Shown here one piece after another: positions 1-10,688 of a DNA stretch of 64,000 nucleotides. The stretch spans positions 35,444,342 to 35,508,341 of the forward strand of contig CM064434.1 of the NCBI GenBank assembly GCA_032690845.1, in the 5' to 3' direction. Numbering within the stretch: position 1 is the stretch's first letter; each line of letters opens with the position of its first letter. The stretch comes from Eleusine coracana subsp. coracana (lineage: Eukaryota > Streptophyta > Magnoliopsida > Poales > Poaceae). The notes under the pieces were generated by a model. It had not been told where the DNA came from, ran no database searches, and worked only from the letters and a program-made list of their open reading frames with translations. The translations under genes were made by a program, and so were the position numbers.

Positions 1-533
1 CCCTACTTGGGCTCAACTAGATACAAAGCCCAAAGGCCAAAAACAGGCGACGCAGCAGCGAAACAGATTCTGGACTCTCTCTTGTTTCAACGATTCCTGA
101 TAACTCCGGATGAATTTTGATATGAGACCGGCGGCATTGGAAATGTCTTCTTCTTATCTTTCCGCGCATATATAGAACGTCCAAATCCGAGTCCGTATGT
201 GTCTTGGGCATCCGTTTTTGTGCAGACTAGTCCTGAGGCCCGAAACAGACTCGAAGTCGGTTTTGGTTGGGCCTCCACCTTGGCTTCCACGTCCTTGTTG
301 GTCCTCCACGTCTCCAAGTCCTTCTCCCATCATCTCCTGGTCCTCTCCATGGTTCCTAATTATAATATAATCATTAGGTAGCAAACCATTCTCAAAAGTG
401 ACATATAATGAAGAATGTAGGAACGAGCTCACCTCTAAATTTAGTCGTCGTGCACGAGCTCTAGTCATTGGACCTTACAAGTCCAAAATTGGAGGAGTGT
501 TGCATATATCCTTAGGAGTGATGTCCTCATCAT
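1..533 (-). repeat. Array unit 1 (partial LTR)
   Basis: LTR 5' part only; the rest lies outside the window. The LTR-encoded integrase tail is open, and its usual TAA stop after Ser-Leu-His is changed to AAA, extending the frame to position 154. It is very similar to unit 4 in its left part. Confidence 0.88.
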
Positions 534-1418
534 CTGGATATGTTGATTTGGTCGGAGGCGACACACAAATCGATCCGGCTTCAGAACAGCACGTTCTATA
601 CCCCACAATCGTAGCATGACGTCTCCTCTGGTTATCAACCGTCCTAAAACGATTGACCTCGCCGAGAACGCTAATCCCTGCCTGCGAATCGAGAACACAA
701 GCAAGAACAAAGAAGAAAGCAACACAATTGCAGATGTATTATGAATCTCACGAAGTTCGGGTCTCACAAACCGTGATGACGGCGAAACTGTTATGAACAG
801 AATAATCTAAGCAAAACCTGAACCCTAATGGTGCGGTGGTGGCTGTATATGAAGACCCTAGACTCATGCAAGACCCTCTGGACGCACCCCTACTTGGGCT
901 CAACTAGATACAAAGCCCAAAGGCCAAACACAGGCGACGTAGCAGCGAAACAGATTCTGGACTCTCTCTTGTTTCGACGATTCCCGATGATTCCGGACGA
1001 ATTTTGATATGAGACGCGGCATTGGAAAGGTCTTCTTCTTATCTTTCCGTGCATATGTAGAACGTCCAAATCCGAGTCCGTATGTGTCTTGGGCATCCGT
1101 TTTAGTGCAGACTAGTCCTGAGTCCTGAAACAGACTTGAAGTCGGTTTTGGTTGGGCCTCCACCTTGGCTTCCACGTCCTTGTTGGTCCTCCACGTCTCC
1201 AAGTTCTTCTCCCATCATCTCCTGGTCCTCTCCATGGTTCCTAATTATAATATAATCATTAGGTAGTAAACCATTCTCAAAAGTGACATATAATAAAGAA
1301 TGTAGGAACGAGCTCACCTCTAAATTTAGTCGTCGTGCACGAGCTGTAGTCATTGGACCTTGCAAGTCCAAAATTGGAGGAGTGTTGCATATATCCTTAG
1401 GAGTGATGTCCTCATCAT
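534..1418 (-). repeat. Array unit 2 (LTR lacking ~36 bp at its 3' end)
   Basis: 885-bp unit. The LTR-encoded tail is open down to its stop at 1102. It shares with unit 5 a diagnostic stretch near 985-1030 (gattcccgatgattc and gagacgcggc). Confidence 0.9.
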
Positions 1419-2305
1419 CTGGATACGTTGATTTGGTTGGAGGCGACACACAAATCGATCCGGCTTCAGAACAGCACGTTCTAAACCCCGCAATCGCAGC
1501 ATGACGTCTCCTCTGGTTATCAACCGTCCTAAAACAATTGACCTCGCCGAGAACGCTAATCCCTGCCTGCGAATCGAGAACACAAGCAAGAACAAAGAAG
1601 AAAGCAACACAATTGCAGATGTATTATGAATCTCACGAAGTTCGGGTCTCACAAACCGTGATGACGGCGAAACTGTTATGAACAGAATAATCTAAGCAAA
1701 ACCTGAACCCTAATGGTGCGGTGGTGGCTGTATATGAAGACCCTAGACTCATGCAAGACCCTCTGGACGCACCCCTACTTGGGCTCAACTAGATACAAAG
1801 CCCAAAGGCCAAAAACAGGCGACGTAGCAGCGAAACAGATTCTGGACTCTCTCTTGTTTCGACGATTCCTGATAACTCCGGATGAATTCTGATATGAGAC
1901 TGGCGGCATTGGAAAGTTCTTCTTCTTATCTTTCCGTGAATATGTAGAATGTCCAAATCCGAGTGCGTAAGTGTCTTGAGCATCCGTTTTAGTGCAGACT
2001 AGTCCTGAGCCCCAAAACAGACTCAAAGTCGGTTTTGGTTGGGCCTCCACCTTGGCTTCCACGTCCTTGTTGGTCCTCCACGTCTCCAAGTTCTTCTCCC
2101 ATCATCTCCTGGTCCTCTCCATGGTTCCTAATTATAATATAATCATTAGGTAGCAAACCATTCTCAAAAGTGACATATAATAAAGAATGTAGGAACGAGC
2201 TCACCTCTAAATTTAGTCGTCGTGCACGAGCTATAGTCATTGGACCTTGCAAGTCCAAAATTGGAGGAGTGTTGCATATATCCTTAGGAGTGATGTCCTC
2301 ATCAT
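1419..2305 (-). repeat. Array unit 3 (LTR lacking ~36 bp at its 3' end)
   Basis: 887-bp unit. The LTR-encoded tail is open to its stop at 1989. The reading frame also runs upstream across the 2305/2306 junction. Confidence 0.9.
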
Positions 2306-3192
2306 CTGGATACGTTGATTTGATCGGAGGCGACACACAAATCGATCCGGCTTCAGAACAGCACGTTCTAAACCCCGCAATCGCAGCACGACGTCTCCTC
2401 TGGTTATCAACCGTCCTAAAACAATTGACCTCGCCGAGAAGGCTAATCCCTGCCTGCGAATCAAGAACACAAGCAAGAACAAAGAAGAAAGCAACACAAT
2501 TGCAGATGTATTATGAATCTCACGAAGTTGGGGTCTCACAAACCGTGATGACGGCGAAACTGTTATGAACAGAATAATCTAAGCAAAACCCAAACCCTAA
2601 TGGTGCAGTGGTGGCTGTATATGAAGACCCTAGGATTGTGCAAGACCCTCTGGACGCACCCCTACTTGGGCTCAACTAGATACAAAGCCCAAAGGCCAAA
2701 AACAGGCGACGCAGCAGCGAAACAGATTCTGGACTCTCTCTTGTTTCAATGATTCCTGATAACTCCGGATGAATTTTGATATGAGACCGGCGGCATTGGA
2801 AATGTCTTCTTCTTATCTTTCCGCGCATATATAGAACGTCCAAATCCGAGTCCGTATGTGTCTTGGGCATCCGTTTTTGTGCAGACTAGTCCTGAGGCCC
2901 GAAACAGACTCGAAGTCGGTTTTGGTTGGGCCTCCACCTTGGCTTCCACGTCCTTGCTGGTCCTCCACAGCTCCAAGTCCGTCTCCCATCATCTCCTGGT
3001 CCTCTCCATGGTTCCTAATTATAATATAATCATTAGGTAGCAAACCATTCTCAAAAGTGACATATAATGAAGAATGTAGGAACGAGCTCACCTCTAAATT
3101 TAGTCATCGTGCACGAGCTCTAGTCATTGGACCTTGCAAGTCCAAAATTGGAGGAGTGTTGCATATATCCTTAGGAGTGATGTCCTCATCAT
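2306..3192 (-). repeat. Array unit 4 (LTR lacking ~36 bp at its 3' end)
   Basis: 887-bp unit close to unit 1. The LTR-encoded tail is broken by CGA to TGA at the second Arg of the Arg-Ala-Arg-Arg run. The same change is present in the 5' LTR at 10689-11610. Confidence 0.9.
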
Positions 3193-4077
3193 CTGGATAC
3201 GTTGATTTGGTCAGAGGCGACACACAAATCGATCCGGCTTCAGAACAGCACGTTCTAAACCCCGCAATCGCAGCACGACGTCTCCTCTGGTTATCAACCG
3301 TCCTAAAACGATTGATCTCGCCTAGAAGGCTAATCCCTGCCTGCGAATCAAGAACACAAGCAAGAACAAAGAAGAAAACAACACAATTGCAGATGTATTA
3401 TGAATCTCACGAAGTTGGGGTCTCACAAATCGTGATGACGCCGAAACTGTTATGAACAGAATAATCTAAGCAAAACCCAAACCCTAATGGTGCGACGGCA
3501 GCTATATATGAAGACCCTAGGGTCGTGCAAGACCCTCTGGACGCACCCCTACATGGGCTCAACTAGATACAAAGCCCAAAGGCCAAAAACAGGCGACACA
3601 ACACCGAAACAGATTCTGGACTCTCTCTTGTTTCGACGATTCCCGATGATTCTGGACAAATTTTGATATGAGACGCGGCATTGGAAAGGTCTTCTTCTTA
3701 TCTTTCCGTGCATATGTAGAACGTCCAAATCCGAGTCCGTATGTGTCTTGGGCATCCGTTTTAGTGCAGACTAGTCTTGAGCCCCGAAACAGACTCGAAG
3801 TCGGTTTTGGTTGGGCCTCCACCTTGGCTTCCACGTCCTTGTTGGTCCTCCACGTCTCCAAGTTCTTCTCCCATCATCTCCTGGTCCTCTCCATGGTTCC
3901 TAATTATAATATAATCATTAGGTAGCAAACCATTCTCAAAAGTGACATATAATAAAGAATGTAGGAACGAGCTCACCTCTAAATTTAGTCGTCGTGCACG
4001 AGCTGTAGTCATTGGAACTTGCAAGTCCAAAATTGGAGGAGTGTTGCATATATCCTTAGGAGTGATGTCCTCATCAT
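3193..4077 (-). repeat. Array unit 5 (LTR lacking ~36 bp at its 3' end)
   Basis: 885-bp unit, close to unit 2 on its left side and to unit 3 elsewhere. The LTR-encoded tail is open to its stop at 3761. Confidence 0.9.
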
Positions 4078-4964
4078 CTGGATACGTTGATTTGGTTGGA
4101 GGCGACACACAAATCGATCCGGCTTCAGAACAGCACGTTCTAAACCCCGCAATCGCAGCACGACGTCTCCTCTGGTTATCAACCGTCCTAAAACAATTGA
4201 CCTCGCCGAGAAGGCTAATCCCTGCCTGCGAATCAAGAACACAAGCAAGAACAAAGAAGAAAGCAACACAATTGCAGATGTATTATGAATTTCACGAAGT
4301 TGGGGTCTCACAAACCGTGATGACGGCGAAACTGTTATGAACAGAATAATCTAAGCAAAACCCAAACCCTAATGGTGCAGTGGTGGCTGTATATGAAGAC
4401 CCTAGGGTCATGCAAGACCCTCTGGACGCACCCCTACTTGGGCTCAACTAGATACAAAGCCCAAAGGCCAAAAACAGGCGACGCAGCAGCGAAACAGATT
4501 CTGGACTCTCTCTTGTTTCGATGATTCCTGATAACTCCGGATGAATTTTGATATGAGACCGGCGGCATTGGAAATGTCTTCTTCTTATCTTTCCGCGCAT
4601 ATGTAGAACGTCCAAATCCGAGTCCGTATGTGTTTTGGGCATCCGTTTTAGTGCAGACTAGTCCTGAGGCCCGAAACAGACTCGAAGTCGGTTTTGGTTG
4701 GGCCTCCACCTTGGCTTCCACATCCTTGCTGGTCCTCCACAGCTCCAAGTCCTTCTCCCATCATCTCCTAGTCCTCTCCATGGTTCCTAATTATAATATA
4801 ATCATTAGGTAGCAAACCATTCTCAAAAGTGACATATAATGAAGAATGTAGGAACGAGCTCACCTCTAAATTTAGTCGTCGTGCACGAGCTCTAGTCATT
4901 GGACCTTGCAAGTCCAAAATTGGAGGAGTGTTGCATATATCCTTAGGAGTGATGTCCTCATCAT
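4078..4964 (-). repeat. Array unit 6 (LTR lacking ~36 bp at its 3' end)
   Basis: 887-bp unit. The LTR-encoded tail stops early (CAG to TAG after His-Gly-Glu-Asp, at 4768), the same stop as in unit 7, suggesting that these two neighbours share a recent ancestor. Confidence 0.9.
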
Positions 4965-5849
4965 CTGGATACGTTGATTTGGTCGGAGGCAACACACAAA
5001 TCGATCCGGCTTCAGAACAGCACGTTCTAAACCCCGCAATCGCAACACGACGTCTCCTCTGGTTATCAACCGTCCTAAAACGATTGACCTTGCCGAGAAG
5101 GCTAATCCCTGCCTACGAATCAAGAACACAAGCAAGAACAAAGAAGATGCAACACAATTGCAGATGTATTATGAATCTCACGAAGTTGGGGTCTCACAAA
5201 CCGTGATGACGGGGAAACTGTTATGAACAGAATAATCTAAGCAAAACCCAAACTCTAATGGTGCGGTGGCGGCTGTATATGCAGACCCTAGGGTCGTGCA
5301 AGACCCTCTGGACGCACCCCTACTTGGGCTCATCTAGATACACAGCCCAAAGGCCAAAAACAGGCGACGCAGCACCGAAACAGATTCTGGACTCTCTCTT
5401 GTTTCGACAATTCTTGATAACTCCGGATGAATTTTGATATGAGACCGGCGGCATTGGAAATGTATTCTTCTTATCTTTCCGTGCATATGTAGAACGTCCA
5501 AATCCGAGTCCGTATGTGTCTTGGACATCCGTTTTAGTGCAGACTGGTCTTGAGCCCCGAAACAGACTCGAAGTCGGTTTTGGTTGGGCCTCCACCTTGG
5601 CTACCACGTCCTTGCTAGTCCTCCACATATCCAAGTCCTTATCCCATCATCTCCTAGTCCTCTCCATGGTTCCTAATTACAATATAATCATTAGATAGCA
5701 AACCATTCTCAAAAGTGACATATAATGAAGAACGTGGGAACGAGCTCACCTCTAAATTTAGTCGTCGTGCACGAGCTCTAGTCATTGGACCTTGCAAGTC
5801 CAAAATTGGTGGAGTGTTGCATGTATCCTTAGGATTAATGTCCTCATCA
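4965..5849 (-). repeat. 3' LTR of element A (array unit 7)
   Basis: On the minus strand it starts TGATGAGGACATT just after the purine tract, and it is fused to unit 6 at its truncated 3' end. It encodes the C-terminal part of the integrase until a premature TAG at 5654-5656. Confidence 0.9.
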
Positions 5850-6840
5850 TCCTCCCCCTCTTGAAGTGGAGTCGTCCTCGACTCAAGCTCATTCTCTTCT
5901 CCCAAGTATGGTTTCAAATCTGAAATGTTAAAAGTAGGACTAACCCCGAACTCGGGAGGCAACTCAAGTTTGTATGCATTATCATTAATCTTCTCAATTA
6001 TTTTGAAAGGACCATCAGCTCTAGGCATTAATTTAGACTTTCTCAAATCTGGAAATCTATCTTTTCTCAAGTGTAACCATACTAAATCTCCTACATCAAG
6101 TTTTACTTCTTTTCTACCTTTACTACCAGCAATTTTATACTTGTCATTCATCTTTTCAATGCTAAGTCTAGTGGTCTCATGCATTTTCAAAATAAATTCA
6201 GCACGTTCCTTAGCATCAACATGAACTCTCTCATGAATAGGTAGAGGAAGTATATCAAGTGGAGTACGTGGATCAAAACCATACACTACTTTGAAAGGAC
6301 TTACCTTGGTAGTAGAATGTGTTGCTCGATTATATGCAAACTCAACATGAGGCAAACAATCTTCCCATTGCTTCAAATTTTTCTTCAAAATAGCTCTCAA
6401 CATAGTACCCAAAGTGCGGTTCACCACCTCAGTTTATCCATCAGTTTGTGGGTGACAAGTTGTAGAAAACAACAACTTTGTACCCAACTTATGTCAAAGC
6501 GTGCGCCAAAAGTGACTCAAGAATTTTGCATCACGATCTGAAACAATAGTAGAAGGCATACCATGCAAACGAACAATTTCTTTGAAAAAGAGATCAGCAA
6601 TATAACTAGCATCATCAGTCTTATGACATGGTATAAAGTGTGCCATCTTAGAAAATCTATCCACAACAACAAAAATACTATCACTCCCCCTCTTAGTCCT
6701 AGGTAGTCCTAAAACAAAGTCCATAGAAATATCCGCCCAAGGAATAGAAGGAACAGGAAGTGGCATGTATAAACCATGTGAATTCAAGCGAGACTTAGCT
6801 TTTTGACATGTAGTGCAGCGAGCAACAAAGCGCTCAACAT
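5654..6840 (-). pseudogene. Element A integrase, C-terminal part reading into the LTR
   Basis: The product would insert the DNA copy into the chromosome. Visible on the minus strand are the Cys-x2-Cys end of the zinc finger (around 6800-6840), the core start with the first catalytic Asp (Met-Asp-Phe-Val), the second Asp in Val-Ser-Asp-Arg-Asp, and the Glu in a Thr-Glu-Val-Val-Asn context. A Gly-Pro-Phe-Lys-Ile / Ser-Asp-Leu-Lys-Pro-Tyr C-terminal domain follows, then the acidic linker and the Arg-rich tail encoded by the 3' LTR. Two stops lie in one frame: TGG to TGA at 6494-6496 and CAA to TAA at 6434-6436. A third (TAG, 5654) removes the last ~30 residues that several array LTRs still encode. 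The upstream end is a deletion junction with RT at about 6850. I see no chromodomain, as expected for the CRM lineage. Confidence 0.88.
5850..5861 (-). other. Polypurine tract of element A
   Basis: The minus strand reads AGAGGGGGAGGA immediately before the LTR start TGATGAGG. This is the expected primer for plus-strand DNA synthesis. It also lies inside the open integrase frame (Glu-Gly-Glu-Asp-Asp-Glu-Asp). Confidence 0.8.
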
Positions 6841-6850
6841 TCTAACTTGA

Positions 6851-6940
6851 AAGGCATTACTAACCACTCATATAATCCAAAAGGCATTACTAACCACTCA
6901 TATAATCCAAAAGGCATTACTAACCACTCATATAATCCAA
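6851..6940 (-). repeat. Exact 3 x 30-bp tandem repeat inside RT of element A
   Basis: Three identical 30-bp units (6851-6880, 6881-6910, 6911-6940). Each encodes the in-frame RT motif Phe-Gly-Leu-Tyr-Glu-Trp-Leu-Val-Met-Pro. The repeat ends exactly where RT is joined to integrase sequence. RT normally has this motif once. Confidence 0.95.
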
Positions 6941-8392
6941 ATTTGGTTTTGAAAGCTGTTTTCCATTCGTCTCCAAGTTTCATTCTAATTTGATGCTAGC
7001 CACTACACAAATCAATTTTAGTGAAAATTATAGCACCACATAACTCATAAAGCATGTCGTCTAGCCTAGGAATAGGATGACGATACCTATTAGTAATATT
7101 ATTAATGGCTCTACAATCTACACACATACGCCAAGTACCATCTTTCTTAGGAACCAAAAGTACAGGAACAACACAAGGACTAAGTGATTGACGAACATAA
7201 CCACGATCCAAAAGGTCTTGAACTTGTCGTTGTATCTCCTTAGTCTCCTCAGGGTTGGTCCTATAAGTAGCACGGTTTGGCAAAGTAGCACCCGGAATAA
7301 AATCAATTTGATGCTCAATCCCTCTCAAAGGTGGCAATCCCGGGGGTATCTCAGCTGGAAAAACATCCACATACTCCTGCAAAAGGTTAGTGACAGTAGG
7401 AGACACAGCACTAGAAGCAATATCATCAAGCGAAAACAAAGCTTCTTTGCATATCAAAGCATAGCAAATATCATGATTATTAGAAATTTCAGCAAGCTCA
7501 GATTTTGTTGCAAGACATGAACGACCTTGTAATTTAAATCCAGCACCCGTAGAACTTGAAGAATAATTAACATTACCAGGTGTAGAATTAGAATTAACAG
7601 GTTGTTGAATTTCAGGACCTTTATTTTTCAAACTAGCAGCTCTTTCTAAATCAGCTTGTACAATTTCAGCAGCAGTCATTGGTAACAAAGTAATTTTAGT
7701 TCCTTTATGCATAAAAGTGTACTTATTACTTCTACCATGATGTACAGCATCATTATCAAATTCCCAAGGTCTACCCAATAAAAGTGAACATGCTTGCATG
7801 GGTACGACATCACAATCAACAGAATCCACATAAGAACCAATGGAAAAAGAAACTCTATAAGTTTGTATTACCTTAGCTTTGCCAGAGTCGTTTAACCACT
7901 GAATGTAGTACGGATGTGGATGTGGACGTGTGGTCAAAGCAAGCTTGTTGACCATATCAGAACTCACCAAGTTATTGCAGCTCCCACCATCAATGATGAC
8001 ACGTGCTCGGCGGTTCTTGATGACGAAGAAAATCTGGAACAATTTGTGGCGCTGCATCTTCTCGGGCTGATGAACTTGTGTGCTAAGGACACGTTGAACA
8101 ATAATGTTCATGTATCCTGTGGTGTCTCCGCCTCCAAGGACGAGGTCACTGCCGGTGGCAATGATGTCCTCCTCCTCATCCTCCACATCGGAGGTGCTCA
8201 TGTAACCGCCATCGTCTGTCGCCACATATGCCCGCCTACTTGGACAATCTTTCTGCACATGACCAAGTCCATGGCAGCGGTGGCACTGAATCCCTGTAGT
8301 GCGCCCTGTCGAAGCAACAGAGGAGGCACTACTAGGTGGTACCTGCACAGAAAGTTTACATGAGCGCGTAGAAGGTGCAGGGCTGATCTTGG
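6851..8392 (-). pseudogene. Element A gag C-terminus, protease and N-terminal reverse transcriptase
   Basis: This frame carries a CCHC zinc knuckle (Cys-x2-Cys-x4-His-x4-Cys, about 8243-8284) for RNA binding. An acidic linker follows, then a retropepsin-like protease with Ile-Ile-Asp-Gly-Gly-Ser (about 7985-7995). RT starts with Pro-Leu-Arg-Gly-Ile-Glu-His and runs through the Val-Pro-Lys-Lys-Asp-Gly and Phe-Thr-Lys-Ile-Asp-Leu blocks. A TAC to TAG change at 6996-6998 stops the frame at the Tyr of Gly-Tyr-His-Gln. RT then continues to the triplicated motif and breaks off. The catalytic YxDD box, the RT thumb and RNase H are missing. The frame is shifted relative to gag at about 8392. Confidence 0.9.
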
Positions 8393-9475
8393 GGCTGCAG
8401 AAATAACACTGGTTCCCTTGGCAGCTGCTGGTGGGGGCGGCCAGAAAGATGGCCTGGTCAGCCCCGAAGTCCCCGTCGAGCGTGGAGGGTAGGAGTTCCT
8501 TGACTTCCTGTACTCCTCAAAAGCCTGGAAAAGTCCCTGTGATTCTTTCTCTGCAAGCATAGCATAGTGGAAACACTGGGTGAGGGTATAATATTCTTTA
8601 TAATCAAGGATGTCCTGAATTTCTTTTCTTAAACCAGAATAAAAGCGACAAATCTGATCCTCTACTTTTTCAACTACAACACAACGAATCAAGCCCTTCT
8701 GAAGCTCACTAAAATACTCCTGAACAGTTTTATCTCCTTGGTCTAATCGTTGCAGTTTATTACAAATCTCTCTATAAAAAGAAGGGGGAACAAAACAATC
8801 ACGCATTGGTACCTTAAGTTCTTCCCAAGTAGTAGGCAAATCAGTTTCAGCAGCTAGACCACTCCACCAAACAATAGCAAAGTCCTTAAACTCACTAGTA
8901 GCTTGTCGAACTCTATGTTGTTCAGGAACAAGGTGGGCATTAAATTTTTGTTCTACAGTCATCTCCCAATCAAGATAAACATCACCATCATACTGACCCG
9001 AAAATGAAGGAATTGAAAACTTAATTTTAGCATACGGGTCATCTGGAGCATAGTTACCGTGTGGACGACGATTGTAGTTATGGAAACTACCCATACCTTG
9101 AGTATTATGTTGCAAACGACGTCGTAATCGTGCGGCCCTTGTAGCTGACCTATCCACGGTGCCATCAGCCTTATACACTGTGTCTTCATCATGGACGTCT
9201 TCAACATCGTTGTTGTTGTTATTGGTGTTTGTATTGTTGGTTTTAGGAGCGGTCTCCAATGCGACAACCTGATCGGTTAACTTAGAGACCCGCTTCTCTA
9301 ACCGCTCGATGCTTTCTCCAATGTGAAGCTTGCTGATCGCATCAGTAACGGCTCTGGTGATCGTCTCTGCCAAATCACTCTGAGCAGCCTGCAAAGCCTT
9401 CTGGAGCTGCTTTTGGCTCACGCACTCAGCAAATTGTGAGGGTGAAGCCATCTCTCTGTCGTCACTTCCTGCCAT
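8392..9475 (-). pseudogene. Element A gag (matrix/capsid part)
   Basis: About 360 residues of capsid precursor. I chose the Met at about 9475 (Met-Ala-Gly-Ser-Asp-Asp); an in-frame Met eight codons upstream is possible. A coiled-coil-like N-terminus (Glu-Arg-Leu-Glu-Lys-Arg-Val-Ser-Lys-Leu) is followed by an Asn-rich low-complexity stretch and an Arg-rich block. The gypsy capsid region follows (Trp-Glu-Met-Thr-Val-Glu, Trp-Trp-Ser-Gly-Leu, Glu-Tyr-Phe-Ser-Glu-Leu, Tyr-Ser-Gly-Leu-Arg). A single-base frameshift near 8392 separates it from its zinc knuckle, so a functional Gag is not expected. Confidence 0.87.
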
Positions 9476-10673
9476 CATAAACACCAAAACAGGAAACAAA
9501 TAGTGAAGGTTATCCTTACAAAACAGCTAAGCAGTGGTGCCTCTCAACACAACAAAAGGAGACTCCTTACAAAGCTCTTACAAAGTTCTAAAAAGCAAAG
9601 CAAAGGATACCAGAGAGATGTGTTCCATGATTGCAAGAGTCACAAAATAACCTGTGTGCTGTCCAGAAGAAATATGTAGAGCTAGGAAGGCCAAATATAT
9701 ATATGTGAGTGGTACACAAATCAAAAACAGATAGTAAAGCTGAATAAGTGCCCAAGTAACTTGTCCCTAGTTGCTGATCTAAGTATGTCCTAGAACAGTA
9801 GTGATAGCAAAGTAGAAACAAGGAGATAAAGGCACAACAGGCGATAACAGGGGGCTAAGTGCAAAACAGCCAAATCCAGAAATTTCAAGGGGCTAGATGT
9901 AGCACTAGTAGAAATCCTAAATTTCTTTTTTTTTATTTTATTTTTTTGATATTTTTCTCCAACTCACTAACAGTGGGGGAGAATCCACGAAAAATTTCAG
10001 CTCAAACAGAGGTAGGATATGGCCTACAGAAAATCTTGAAGTTGTAGAAAACGTCGGGTTTAAACTTAAATCAATTTTTCTTTAACTTCCCGATTTTTTT
10101 TGAATTTTTTGACGAGGGCACACAGGGCAGAGTCTAGTGTGGGTATGGCCAACTTTGAGTCAAGAATCTCCTGTAAATATTTCAGCCAAAACGGACAACC
10201 GAGCGAAAAGTTATGTTCGTTTTACCGAAGGGGGGTCGGAGTCGGTTTTCCAGAAACCCGAGTCGGGTTAGGGGTCGAGTTTGGAATCGTGTAAAATTTT
10301 TTTTGGCGGCGTGGATGCAGCGGAAAGTGGAATTTGAGGGGATTGGTCCGAGGTGTTTGAGGGTGGGATTAGGGTGGGTGTATCAATCAATCAACCCTAG
10401 CACACAAAGCCGATAGAACAGAGGATGATGAAGGGGATGGCGGCTAGGGTTGCAAGGGAAACACTACTCATGACAAAAACACAAACTAAACCAGCGACAA
10501 AACAAAAACTAGGGCACAAAATCAATGCTACGGACTCTAAAATAAAAAATGCAAAGGCTTAACACGTGGTTATGGGCGGATGGGAATTTTTTTTTTTGGC
10601 TTTTCTATGGACGATAGGATGAACAAAAAACAAAATTAACTAAGGGTAGTGCGAACCTGATGGTGCACCTGAA
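9476..10673 (-). other. Untranslated leader of element A
   Basis: About 1.2 kb between the primer-binding site and gag. It holds T-rich and A-rich runs (for example 9926-9950 and 10585-10600). Short frames on both strands show no domain or composition that would support a gene. Confidence 0.75.
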
Positions 10674-10686
10674 GCTCTAATTACCA
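10674..10686 (-). other. Primer-binding site of element A
   Basis: Two bases after the LTR end, the minus strand reads TGGTAATTAGAGC. This resembles TGGTATCAGAGC, the complement of the initiator-Met tRNA 3' end, with one inserted base and one substitution. Confidence 0.75.
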
Positions 10687-10688
10687 CT

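Larger units (their letters stand above)
1..5849 (-). repeat. Tandem head-to-tail array of CRM-like LTRs (one partial and six near-complete units)
   Basis: The same roughly 886-bp sequence recurs in the same orientation. Junctions fall at 533/534, 1418/1419, 2305/2306, 3192/3193, 4077/4078 and 4964/4965, so unit lengths are 885-887 bp. Comparison with the intact LTR at 10689-11610 shows that each unit is an LTR lacking its last ~36 bp. The truncated end (minus strand ..CGTATCCAG) is fused directly to the next LTR start (ATGATGAGGAC). The rightmost unit borders the internal region of element A and serves as its 3' LTR. No internal sequence separates units. This array is not a classical satellite, because its monomer is an LTR. 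The first unit runs off the window. Confidence 0.93.

Noticed and set aside
1..5849. Centromeric satellite array
   Set aside because: The period (~886 bp) and text are those of the element A LTR, so this is an LTR-derived array and not a known satellite. It could be evolving into one.
6317..6541. Plus-strand ORFs antisense to element A integrase
   Set aside because: Shadow frames of the integrase region; no own motif or start context.
9859..10416. Short plus-strand ORFs in the leader of element A
   Set aside because: They are antisense to the element, under 70 residues, with no start context or homology; chance frames in leader DNA.
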